DNA from: Selaginella moellendorffii | Lineage: Eukaryota; Streptophyta; Lycopodiopsida; Selaginellales; Selaginellaceae | Direction of reading: 5' to 3' | Length of the DNA: 64,000 bases | NCBI RefSeq assembly: GCF_000143415.4 | Contig: NW_003314274.1 | Coordinates: forward strand, 438,806-502,805 | In this document: positions 21,032 to 30,438 of the stretch, piece by piece | Numbering within the stretch: position 1 is the stretch's first letter | Layout: each line of letters starts with the position of its first letter | The notes under the pieces: model-generated | Told to the model about the DNA's origin: nothing | Seen by the model: the letters and a program-made list of their open reading frames with translations, nothing else | Database searches by the model: none | Position numbers and translations under genes: made by a program

Positions 21032-22927
21032 ATGAAAATGGTTCTTCCATTGCTCCTTGCAGCATGTCTAGCAGTAGCAGCATCAGCAGCAGCACCTTCT
21101 TCTTCATTCCCAAATCATGGGAAGCAAATCTTAAGATTTGCCGAAGACAGCTTTTGCTCCACGCTGGTCCTGGTTCATGGCTATCCTTGCCAGGAGTTCA
21201 AAGTAAGCGATATGAAAATCTGGTAGAGAAAGAACTTGCGAGAACAAAAAGAAAGAAAACCTCTCTATTTCTTAGGTGACAACTCCAGATGGCTACATTC
21301 TGCGAGTTCATAGAATACCACACGGTGTGGCGGGAGTTTCCTCGCCATCGCCAAAGCCAGTGTTTCTCCAGCACGGTGTTCTTCAGGTATGTGTGAAAAG
21401 TAAAAGTAGAAAAAAGAGTGTGTGACTGTGGAGCAGGGAGGAGACGATTGGGTGTTTTATCCCCCGCGCAATTCTTTTGGGTTTGTTCTCGCGGACGAAG
21501 GCTTCGATGTGTGGATCGGGAATCTCCGGGGCACGCATTGGAGTCGCCAGCATGTCTCGTACTCCTCCGGCGACAAGGTAATGCCCGGAATCTATCGGTT
21601 CCGTGATAGAGATCTTTGTTTCTTGCGATTCATGATATTGTTCTTGAGTTTTCTTTGCGATTCGTGGTATTGTTCTTGAGATTTCACTCGAAGAGCTGGC
21701 TTTTGTTTGCGATTGTTTGTTCCCTCTTGGAGTTTCATTCCCATTTGTGGCCAAAGAATGAACTTTGTGACTCGATTTTTCTTTGCTCTTTTCTGCTAGG
21801 CGTACTGGGACTGGACTTGGGACGAGCATGCCCTGTACGATCTCCCAGCCATGCTCAACTTGGTTCATGAAAACACTGGCTCGGAGCTTTACTATGTCGG
21901 CCATTCTCAGGTAAAATAGTGGTGTGGTGCTCGAGAGAGATAAGAGCTGGTGGTGATTTCCCCAGGGAACGTTGATTGCTCTGGCAGCTTTCTCGGAGTC
22001 CAAGCTAATGAATGTCGTCAGGGCGGCGGTGTTACTCAGCCCCATTGCCTACCTCAAAGGCATGACTTCCACGCTTTCCAGGCTCGCTGCTCTACTCTAC
22101 ATGGACCAGGTGAGATTTTTTTTCTCTCGTTTCTTTCGTTTCTTCTTTTTTTCTCGCTCGATCGAGAAATCGCGGTCACAGGTCACTCACTACTCAATGC
22201 TGCTGTGATTTGCAGATCTACGACGACGTAGGCCTGTCACAATTCACTCTTGAAACGTAAACAAGGATTGATGGTTTCCTTCTCTTTGTTTGTTCTTTAA
22301 GTTTTGCTTGCTTTTTCAGTGGAATTGGTGCGTACCTTCTCAGGAATTTATGCTCGCTGGACCCCCGATGCGCAGACTTGCTGGTCCTCGTGACGGGTAA
22401 TTCTTGCAACTTCTTAAAAAGCTTACATGATTTCGCTTTCTGGACAGGCCGGAATTGCTGCTTCAACGCGAGCCTCACTTCTTACTACCGCCAGTTCGAG
22501 CCTCAAGGGTCTTCCACGAAAAACTTAGTTCACCTTGCTCAAAGTAAGCTCTTTGTTTTGTTTTTCCGATGCAATCTCGACGCTATTGATTTTTTTCTTC
22601 TTGTTTTCTTTCTTGGCAGTGGTGAGAACCGGTTTGTTTGCAAAGTTCGACTATGGTAGCAGCCTCGGGAACATCCGCGCCTACTCGCAAGTGGTTCCTC
22701 CGACGTACGAGCCAGCCAACATTCCCAAGAGTTTTCCAGTTTTCCTCGTGTATGGAGGCAAGGACACATTGTCTACGCCACAGGGCGTCCAGGAACTGGC
22801 CAAGCGCCTCGTTTGCACGCAGCAAACACTATTTCTTCCAAACTACGCTCACGCGGATTTTGTTGTAGGAACTCGAGCAAGGCAAGACGTGTTTGACCCG
22901 GTGATTAAATTTATCAAGGCAAACTAA
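21032..22927 (+). CDS. Acid lipase, lysosomal/gastric lipase family (AtLIP1-like), 9 exons
   Basis: Exons: 21032-21202, 21276-21386, 21437-21577, 21800-21910, 21966-22109, 22216-22256, 22320-22396, 22448-22543, 22620-22927; all introns GT-AG, 399 aa. The start codon is followed by a signal peptide ([20 protein letters not shown]), so the enzyme is secreted or vacuolar. An alpha/beta-hydrolase fold hydrolyses lipid esters. Visible: [15 protein letters not shown] and VFLQHGVLQ (oxyanion region), DVWIGNLRG, the nucleophile elbow GHSQG with Ser177 split by the exon 4/5 junction, the acid VYGGKDTLS and the base YAHADFV. Length and domain order fit plant acid lipases (about 390-420 aa). The substrate is not predictable from sequence. 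Confidence 0.93.
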
Positions 22928-23480
22928 GTAAAGGTGTGGCAAATCTCTGATAAAATCAAGCCTTTTGTTTTTTGGTGATGTTCCTTCCAACAATGTAAAG
23001 CAGCGTAGACAACATTGTGGGAGCGTGTGATTGGCAGTGTCAAAATTTTTAACTCCTTTCTAGGTGGTGCGAAAGAATTTTTCCATGGATCTCCGTTCCT
23101 AGCCATTCAAGCACGAGAAGGCTATGTCTGATTAACGATAATCCCGAATTAATCAAACAAAAGTTAAAGATTCTCGGTGGCCAATGGGGGACCGCCTAGC
23201 TTCTTTCTCATAGGCATGCGCACCAAAAGCTTCAAAGTCTAATATAACTGTAATTAACCAAAGCCGTTGGCTGGACCGTTAGCCTATTGCAATGCCAGCC
23301 GTCGGATGCGACCTCGGTCATCCTCGAGGCCGTCGGATGTGATCTGGCCGTCCGTTCAAGTGACAGCCGTCAGGCGGGCTACAACCCAGATTAGGTTTTT
23401 CGGTGAGAGGGGAGAGGAATAAAGAAAGCGCCAGTGTTGTCTTGCCGGTCGCGGGGGGAGAGCTGGAAATTTCAGGCGCG
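22928..23480. other. Intergenic between lipase and Sec14 genes
   Basis: Contains the lipase 3' region and the Sec14 gene promoter/leader. Near 23290-23360 the word GCCGTCGGATG recurs with small variations. No gene seen. Confidence 0.5.
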
Positions 23481-26048
23481 ATGGAGAGTGTCGCAGACGA
23501 GCACGGCGATCGATCGCTCTCGAGCTTCTTGCATGCTGGTGAGATTTCTTTGCTGTGGCTTCCCTCCTGGTGCTCAAGATGCTGTGGCGATATTTCGTGC
23601 AGATCGGCTCGCCGCAGCTCAGGAGGAGAGTTTGGAGAAGGATTCCGAGGACGAGAGGAAAGGGAAGACCAAAATGGCGACCTTGAAAGCGATCGCCTCC
23701 AAGAAATTTAGATCTTCTCTCAAGAGAAGGGGGAAGAGGCGGCCGGACGCGAGGAGTCAATCCCTCTCGATTGAGGACATTCGCGACGCGGAAGAGGAGA
23801 CGTCGGTGGAAGCGTTTCGAGCAGCTTTGGCAGTGGAGAATCTTCTCCCGGCCGACCACGATGATTACTACACTCTTTTGAGGTAAGCCAAGCATCGCCG
23901 GCAAGTGCTGTTAAAAATCTCTCCCTGTGTAGATTTTTGAAAGCCAGGAGGTTCGATCTGGAGAAGGCCAAGCAAATGTGGGCCGATATGCTGCAATGGC
24001 GCAGGGAAAACGGTGTCGATACGATTGAAGAGGTCGGTGCCATCCATTTAAAAGCTTACGGCTGGTTCTCTTTAATGTTTTGTTCTTCTTCTTTGGACTG
24101 TCTAGGATTTCCATTTCAAAGAGCTGGAGGAAGTGAGGAAATACTATCCACAAGGCCACCATGGAGTGGACAAAGAAGGAAGGCCTGTATATATTGAGAG
24201 GATCGGGAAGGTGGAACCCAACAAGCTGATGCAAGTCACAACGCTTGAAAGATATTTGAAGTATCACGTGGTTGAGTTCGAGAGGACCATTAAGAAAAAG
24301 TTTCCTGCCTGCTCAGCGGCTGCTAAGCGGCACATCGACTCCACAACAACAATTTTGGACGTAGCTGGAGTGGTATGATGCACTTCTGTACTTACTTTTT
24401 CAAATCTTACTGCTTTGTCTGTACGTTTTTCCAGAGCTTAAAAAACTTCAGCAAGCCTGCAAGGGACCTTATTATCAATATTCAAAAGATTGACGGCGAT
24501 AACTATCCCGAGGTCAGCCTGCTCGTTGAACTCTATGCTTTTCTTCCTGAGTTTATGCGTTTATTATGCAGACATTGCATCGTATGTTTATTATAAATGC
24601 TGGTCCTGGATTTAAGCTTGTGTGGAACACCATACGGGGATTTTTAGATCCGAAAACAGCTACCAAAATATCTGTAAGCAGGCTGAATGGACACTGCAGT
24701 TTCACTTCATCAAGGCTCTTTTTCAGGTACTCGGAAACAAATTTCGCAGCAAGCTTCTGGAAGTTATTGATGCTAGGCAAGAGCTTTCTTTTATCAGTTT
24801 GCTCGCATAACTTACGCTTGTGTTAATCTCGACAGTCAGCTTCCTGACTTTTTGGGTGGAACTTGCATTTGCTCTGGGGATGGTGGATGTCTTCGTTCTG
24901 ATAAAGGTCCCTGGAAGGATCCTGCCATACTGAAGGTGTGTGTCAAATGTTGCTGACGAAGATGACGTCTTTTTTGTGAACTGCAGGCTGTAATGGAGGG
25001 GCATGTGAAGTTCGTAAGGCACGTTGTAACTGCTCCTAAACGAAATAATTTGCCTAGGGGAAAGGTTCGTTTGGTTTTATAGTCTGAAGGTTTTGAAGTA
25101 ACTTTAAATGGTTGTAGAGTCATGATCCTGATGTTTCAACAGCGGAGTCCGGATCAGATGGAGAATTAACATCCCCCACAAGAACACGCTCTTGCGATGT
25201 ACTAAAAGCGGTGTCGGAAGAGGTAGCGCGCCTATTTTCTTTACTTTTTTCCTTTTTGATTTGTTTTCTCGCAGGTGACTAGCAAGCCTGTAGACAATTC
25301 AGATTTGTTGGAGAGTTTTTCGATACTGGAGGATGGTGATATAGTTCCGATGGTTGATAAAGTGGTTGACAACGGCTATGTGAAGGAGAGTAACCGGATC
25401 ACGAAGACAGGTATGTGCTCATGATGAGTTTGCCCGGTTAATAAGCCTTCTTTTGTTTGCCACGCAGAACTATCCTCAAAGAACGAAACAAGGACCTTTC
25501 TACATTTTTGGGCTGCAGTAGCGTACATTTCTTTTTTCTTTCAGTGGGTGTGGAGCTACATCTGGAGAGCGTTCTCGCGCAATAACGAAGAGCTCTATGG
25601 TTTCAACAAGACGCAAAATCAAGAGCCTAGTATTACGGATGCTAGAGTGGTTTATGCTGTCCCTTCACCAGAGCTTGTGGACAAAATCATCTCGCCAAAA
25701 CTCAAAAAACGCATGGACAAGCTAGAAGAGAAAGTCACCGAGCTGTCGAAAAGTAAACAGCCTCCGGAAGAGATACCTGATGCTACTGCCGAACGAATTA
25801 AGACGCTTGAAGCAGAAGTAGCGGAGGCAAGAAAAGTAAGAATGATATTTCCCAGTGTTTTGACTGGACTTATTATCTCCTATTTTTTTGTTTTCCCAGG
25901 CGCTCAAGGCTGTCCAGGAAGAACTCTACAATTGCTTAGAGCAGCTGAATGAATTTAGGTGGCTGGTAAGTAATATCACGGCAGCTGTGAGGCTTGAGAT
26001 TGGTTTAAGTTTACCTTATTTGTGCAGAGACGACCGAGGTGGTGTTGA
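23481..26048 (+). CDS. Sec14-nodulin (SFH-type) phosphatidylinositol transfer protein, 14 exons
   Basis: Exons: 23481-23538, 23603-23882, 23933-24032, 24106-24372, 24435-24512, 24572-24673, 24727-24776, 24836-24935, 24987-25064, 25118-25222, 25275-25410, 25468-25835, 25900-25965, 26028-26048; about 602 aa. A basic N-terminus precedes CRAL-TRIO-N ([20 protein letters not shown]). The Sec14 lipid-binding domain follows ([12 protein letters not shown], then [20 protein letters not shown] and FLGGTC). The C-terminal half has a hydrophobic/basic stretch ([10 protein letters not shown]) and a coiled coil ([15 protein letters not shown]), as in plant SFH proteins that organise phosphoinositides in polarised cells. 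The intron after exon 7 is GC-AG. The 3' end is uncertain: an alternative uses exons 26191-26297 and 26382-26412. Confidence 0.88.
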
Positions 26049-26607
26049 GCTCGTATATATTGAGCGTATATATTCTCTTGTAAGAAAGGCACACTTATGT
26101 CCATAAGAAGTAATTTAAGCTTCCTGTCCACTCTGGTACGTGTATTTTTACAGCTTGTGTCTTTAAATTCCTGCCTTCCTTTTGCACTAGCGACAGAAGC
26201 TTAAACATTCAGAAGCAGTAAAAAGCCCTGAATTAACCCCTCGAAACAGTTACTTAGGCAATGATTGGAACTACAAACCCAGCTTGAGGTACTTCAGGTA
26301 CGTTCTCTCCTTTGTTTCTACTTCCAATGAGTTTGCCCTGTGTTTGTAGCTGCGTAGGCGTAATTTTATGATCCTCCACAGCGGTGCAGAAAGCCACAAG
26401 CTGACTGCATAACTACCAGGAACGCATTTAGTTTTTCAAGTAGTGTTCAGGCCGTGCGCATTTACTGCCTCAAAGGTACGTCATGTATATTGTACGTCCG
26501 AGACTAACAATCCCTTTGGCAGGAATGCATTCAAACAGTAAAATGTCGCCAGACAATGAGGTTGGTGTCCATTTTCTGCTTTTATGATTTACTGGCTGGC
26601 AATGCCT
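26049..26607. other. Convergent intergenic region
   Basis: Between the stops of the Sec14 gene (+) and the kinase gene (-). It contains a possible alternative last pair of exons of the Sec14 gene (26191-26297 and 26382-26412), in phase and with GT-AG borders, ending SHKLTA. Confidence 0.45.
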
Positions 26608-28407
26608 TTACCGTTGTTTTCGTCCAACCTTTAGCCTCCTGATCGGCCAACACTCGTTACTGTTTGAGCTTTCTTCTTCCTCGTCTGTCGTCACCGCCCT
26701 GCATTGCAACTCTATGTATTTGTTCTTGTGTGATCTTACTTCATGCACCAGATGCTCTGAGTCTCGTATGTACGATTTGAGCCTGCTTTTGTACTTGGCA
26801 CCTGAGGCATTGGGTTGCAGCTTGTCTTGCGCTTCTTTTTGTAAGCTTTCCAGCGCGGCAAGTATTGCCTCGTGATGGTCTCTTGTGCCCATAGCATTCA
26901 GCTGCTTGTCCTCGTCTAATATATCTCCAATTGGTGAGTTCAGGTAATAGCCATCTGGAACTGCATCCGGAGGATCTCCAATCGTGAGGACGTTTTTGAG
27001 CGCTATGAGGTAATTGCATATCTTCTTGAAAGTTGGTCGGATTTCCGGTCTGCCGTGCCAGCAACACTGCAAAAACAGAGATAGGCACCTTGGAAAGCCA
27101 GGTGGTAGAATTGGTCTGAGATTGTTGTCCTTAACCCGGAGGAAGAATCCGGCTGCCGGGTAAGAGCAGCCTTCGAATGGCACCTTGCCGGTGAAGATCT
27201 CGTAGCAAGTCATACCAAAGCTGTAAACGTCTGCCTTTTTCCTGCTTGCATTCTTTTCTTCGTTCCATATTTCTGGAGCCATGAAGTTTACTGTCCCGCC
27301 CCTCCTGACTGGGACCTTGGTCTGTGCACTTTTGAGTTTCGTCTCTGATAGTCCAAAGTCACTGAGCTTGGCAGTGTAAAAGCTGCATTCGTTGCTTGGA
27401 AGATTGATAAGTATGTTGGCTGTCTTGAGATCAAGGTGGCTCACGTCGTTTGCGTGAAGAAACTCCATGCCTCTGGCAATCTGGAGAACGATATCGACAG
27501 CCACGTCCATCTCGAAGGGAGGTCCTGGTTTGATCTGTACTATGTCCTTGATGAGATTGTGGAGGTCGCGCTTCATTCTTTCCATGAGGAGAACGTAAGG
27601 ACCTTCCTTGGATCGCTGGGTATAGCCTACCATTTTCACTATGTTGGGGTGCCTCAGATAAAACAGAGCTTGTAGCTCTCTTTCCGAGCTCGGGTCCTGC
27701 ACAGCATAAGCTTTGGTCGCGACCGTCCTTCCCAGCCATGTAGCCTCGTAGACGTATGCGTAGGATCCTTCTCCAATGAGCTTACCTTGAATCACTTTCT
27801 CTGGATTGCGAAACAGGTACTTTGGCAGCGGGAGCTCCTGCGAACGCTTGTTCTCCACCTCCGCCAAGAGGTACCTCCCGAGCTCGATCTTGTTCACGTC
27901 GGTCTCTTTATCTTCCAACTTCGCCGCTACTCTTTTCAGATCTTTCTGGTCCATGTTCGCTGCTGCCTTGAGCTCCTGCCTCTCCGATTCCGGCCACTCC
28001 CAAGCATGCGGCGCAGGCCTCAACGTACCTTTACTCACCGAGACCTTGAGCTTTAGAAAGTAGACGCACTGACTAAGCTCTTGCAGGATGATCTGGAACT
28101 TGAGCTTGTGCTCCTTCTTGAGCACGGCGTGCCAGAGCCAGTCGGGGCTGGAGCAGCGGTGGAGTAAAAACTGTGCGCGGTCCATGACCCTGTCAATCTG
28201 GGCGATGGTCGGCTTGCAGTCCTCCAGGAGCCCCGGTTTGAAGTCGATCATATCCAGCAGGTACTTGTGTAGTTTCTCCACTCTCTCAATCAGGTAGGCG
28301 CACTGCTTGGGTGCCAATTTTCTAACCTCGCTTTTACTATCGCAGATCCTCTTGGCCTTGTTTAGGACCGGAGGCAAGCTTGCGACGACCACTACTTCGC
28401 TGCCCAT
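26608..28407 (-). CDS. TKL-type protein kinase with N-terminal helical (MLKL/MCA-like) domain, single exon
   Basis: 599 aa from ATG at 28407; the longer frame from 28413 would start at GTG. Residues 1 to about 130 are helical (LAPKQCAYLIERVEKLHKYL, then QELSQCVYFLKLKVSVSKG), resembling the four-helix domain of plant MLKL-like and MCA proteins. A linker (DQKDLKRVAAKLEDKETDVN) leads to the kinase domain from about residue 210: glycine loop GEGSYAYVYEA, VATKAY with the ATP Lys, catalytic loop HLDLKTANILIN (HLD instead of HRD), DFGLSET, MAPEIW, DVYSFGMTCYEIFTG. The metal-binding residues are present, so activity is possible despite the altered HRD. The C-terminal tail has short helices. Function unknown; membrane or immune signalling is inference. 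Confidence 0.85.
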   Translation of the reverse strand: MGSEVVVVASLPPVLNKAKRICDSKSEVRKLAPKQCAYLIERVEKLHKYLLDMIDFKPGLLEDCKPTIAQIDRVMDRAQFLLHRCSSPDWLWHAVLKKEHKLKFQIILQELSQCVYFLKLKVSVSKGTLRPAPHAWEWPESERQELKAAANMDQKDLKRVAAKLEDKETDVNKIELGRYLLAEVENKRSQELPLPKYLFRNPEKVIQGKLIGEGSYAYVYEATWLGRTVATKAYAVQDPSSERELQALFYLRHPNIVKMVGYTQRSKEGPYVLLMERMKRDLHNLIKDIVQIKPGPPFEMDVAVDIVLQIARGMEFLHANDVSHLDLKTANILINLPSNECSFYTAKLSDFGLSETKLKSAQTKVPVRRGGTVNFMAPEIWNEEKNASRKKADVYSFGMTCYEIFTGKVPFEGCSYPAAGFFLRVKDNNLRPILPPGFPRCLSLFLQCCWHGRPEIRPTFKKICNYLIALKNVLTIGDPPDAVPDGYYLNSPIGDILDEDKQLNAMGTRDHHEAILAALESLQKEAQDKLQPNASGAKYKSRLKSYIRDSEHLVHEVRSHKNKYIELQCRAVTTDEEEESSNSNECWPIRRLKVGRKQR

Positions 28408-28440
28408 GTCCACTCAATGCTTGGTAGAGTCCCCGTTTTT

Positions 28441-28644
28441 TCACGTATAAATTCCCACTCGCTCGAACAAGATACAAGCTTGAAACGCGTCGAGGGGATG
28501 CGTGTGGAGCACATCCTGCGGGACGAAGTTTCTTAGTGTGACGCGCCCCTCGTCGTGGCATGGCTGAAAGTTCTTCGTCGTCTTGGATTCTTCTGAATCT
28601 TCTCCTCTTTCTACTAGCGTCAGAAACATCGAAAATTCGTCCAT
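28441..28644 (-). CDS. Possible upstream ORF (67 codons) of the kinase gene
   Basis: ATG at 28644 (MDEFSMFLTLVERGEDSEES) to TGA at 28441, ending 33 nt before the kinase ATG at 28407 and in the same transcriptional direction. If transcribed in the leader it would act as an upstream ORF reducing kinase translation. It could equally be a chance frame or part of a 5' exon. Confidence 0.25.
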   Translation of the reverse strand: MDEFSMFLTLVERGEDSEESKTTKNFQPCHDEGRVTLRNFVPQDVLHTHPLDAFQACILFERVGIYT

Positions 28645-28755
28645 TGTTTGTACCTTGTGTCCTAAAACTTAGCTTTTTCGAATTAAAAGAAAAGGTGGTA
28701 AAAAATGAAAGAATTTAGCATGATGTGCAGAAAAAAGAGCCAGCGAGATTACTAG

Positions 28756-30438
28756 CTAGTTACTGTCATGACCATTGCCGTTTTCGATCTCCCCTAGCAA
28801 GCAATTAGTGGCGGCGGTCGAAATGGTGGAAGTAGAATTAGTAGTGGCAAGAATCTCGGACGAGGGCTGTGGATGTACCTTGACTCTCAAACCGAACGAC
28901 GAGGACGACAAGTCCGGCTTGCTCTCGTGCTGCTGCTGATCGTCGTTGTCCCCGGCCGCGTTGAATTGCTGGAGCTGCGATCGCAGCTCGTCTTGCTGCT
29001 GGAGCACCATTTGCCTCAGCCGCTGGAGCTCCCTCGTGAGTGCCTCGTTTTGAGCTAGATCATCCAAAGTGAAAGGAAAGAGAGCTTTGAGCTCGTGACT
29101 ATAAACCCGGAAAAGAAGGAACTCACTGACCATCTTTGAAGCATTTGTCTTGTATGAGCGATGTTATCCGCTGCTTTATCGAGTTGTTGTCCACGTTTAG
29201 CAGGATCCTCTGGTGATCCAGGAAAGCGACTTGGGGCGTTAGCGCGGATACCTCCGCCTGGAAAAACAGAGACAAGGCGACATTAACAAAATGGTTAGCA
29301 CACTCCAGAGCTTGACAAAACAAAGAAAACAACACCCTGCCCTGTGGAGACTAAAAGCTATTATCAATCCCTGATCACTTAACTATCAAGCAGTACGTCC
29401 AAACATGTCTACTTCTGCCGCAGAGCCGCAGAGAGATATAAACTACGATGGCAAAGGAAGAGGGAAAGAGAAAAGGAAAGCAGGAAGTTCACATGCCTGC
29501 AATGCAGTCACACTCCTTTCAAGTTCAGCAATATACTGTAGTTTCCGTACGCGGGACCGCTGAGCCGATTGCCTGTTCGCCAGAATTCTGGAAGAAAACA
29601 CCAAGCAAGGATTTAAGCCAATGATCAGCTGCTTGGAACTTTGAAACTACCGTTTGGCTCGTTTGGGATCCATATTCGGGTCGATGTGTGATGACGCAGT
29701 CGGTTGCTTGGCACCCACTGTAGTGGCAATGGTCATGCTACCTGGAGCTTCGCTCGCATTCACACTTTGGACCTCGTCTGGCTCGGTTTTGGGGCAGCTC
29801 AATGGTCCCGGCCGCCCGTCTTCAGTGGACATATCGTTACCACTGTTGCTATCGGAGGGAGAGGTGGTCGCGTCCGGCGGAGCTTGCTTCTTCTCCTCCC
29901 TCGCGGCGGCGCCACTGTGGTGGTTTCCATTCCCCCCTGACGAAGAGGAGCAGATGAGCCCTGCCGGTCTGGATCTCTGCGATACCTCCGAGCCTCCGAC
30001 ACTGCTAAACATGGACACGATCTGCTCGGCTTCGTCGAGCCGCTCGAAGTCTGAAGCTCTCGAGGAGGACAAGTAGCTCCTGTCGGAGAACTCGTCGTCT
30101 CGCTTAAACTCGTCGGGGAGTGATCTGCTCGAGCTCGGATCGGGGAGGTCCAGGAATGCAGCAGTGTCGCTTGCGGAGCGCCGGTGGTGTATCTTCCTGG
30201 CTGAAGCTTCCGGAGAGTCGAGCATGTCGTCGATCCAGGACTGTGGAGTGAGCTGCGGGACGAAGCCTGCCGATGGTGTTCGCTGGTGATGGATTTTACT
30301 ACTGCTGCCATTGCTGCTGCGGCCGGAGGAGAATCCAGCGGCTTCCACGGCTCCCGAAGGGCTTTTCGGTGGTAGGCTGGAATTGAGAAACTGTACCCAG
30401 TTCACGAATCTCCCGTCTCCCTGATTGGAATTCGCCAT
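28756..30438 (-). CDS. Group E bZIP transcription factor (AtbZIP34/61-like), 4 exons
   Basis: Exons (minus): 30438-29651, 29587-29497, 29257-29131, 29054-28756; 434 aa. The start at 30438 (MANSNQGD) is used because the frame above it begins with GTG. The N-terminal 260 residues are Ser-rich with NWVQFLNSS, PQSWIDDML and HHRRSASDTAAFLD, a layout seen in plant group E/I bZIPs. The basic region is KRILANRQSAQRSRVRKLQY and the leucine zipper follows (ELERSVTALQAEVSALTPQV, then RILLNVDNNSIKQRI), spread over exons 2-4 with EALTRELQRLRQM. Nuclear DNA binding is expected. The exon 2/3 intron starts GCATGT, a GC-AG intron; no GT donor keeps the frame. Confidence 0.92.

Noticed and set aside
23903-26600. 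Minus-strand frames over the Sec14 gene
   Set aside because: They are short, without domains, and overlap exons of a clear plus-strand gene.
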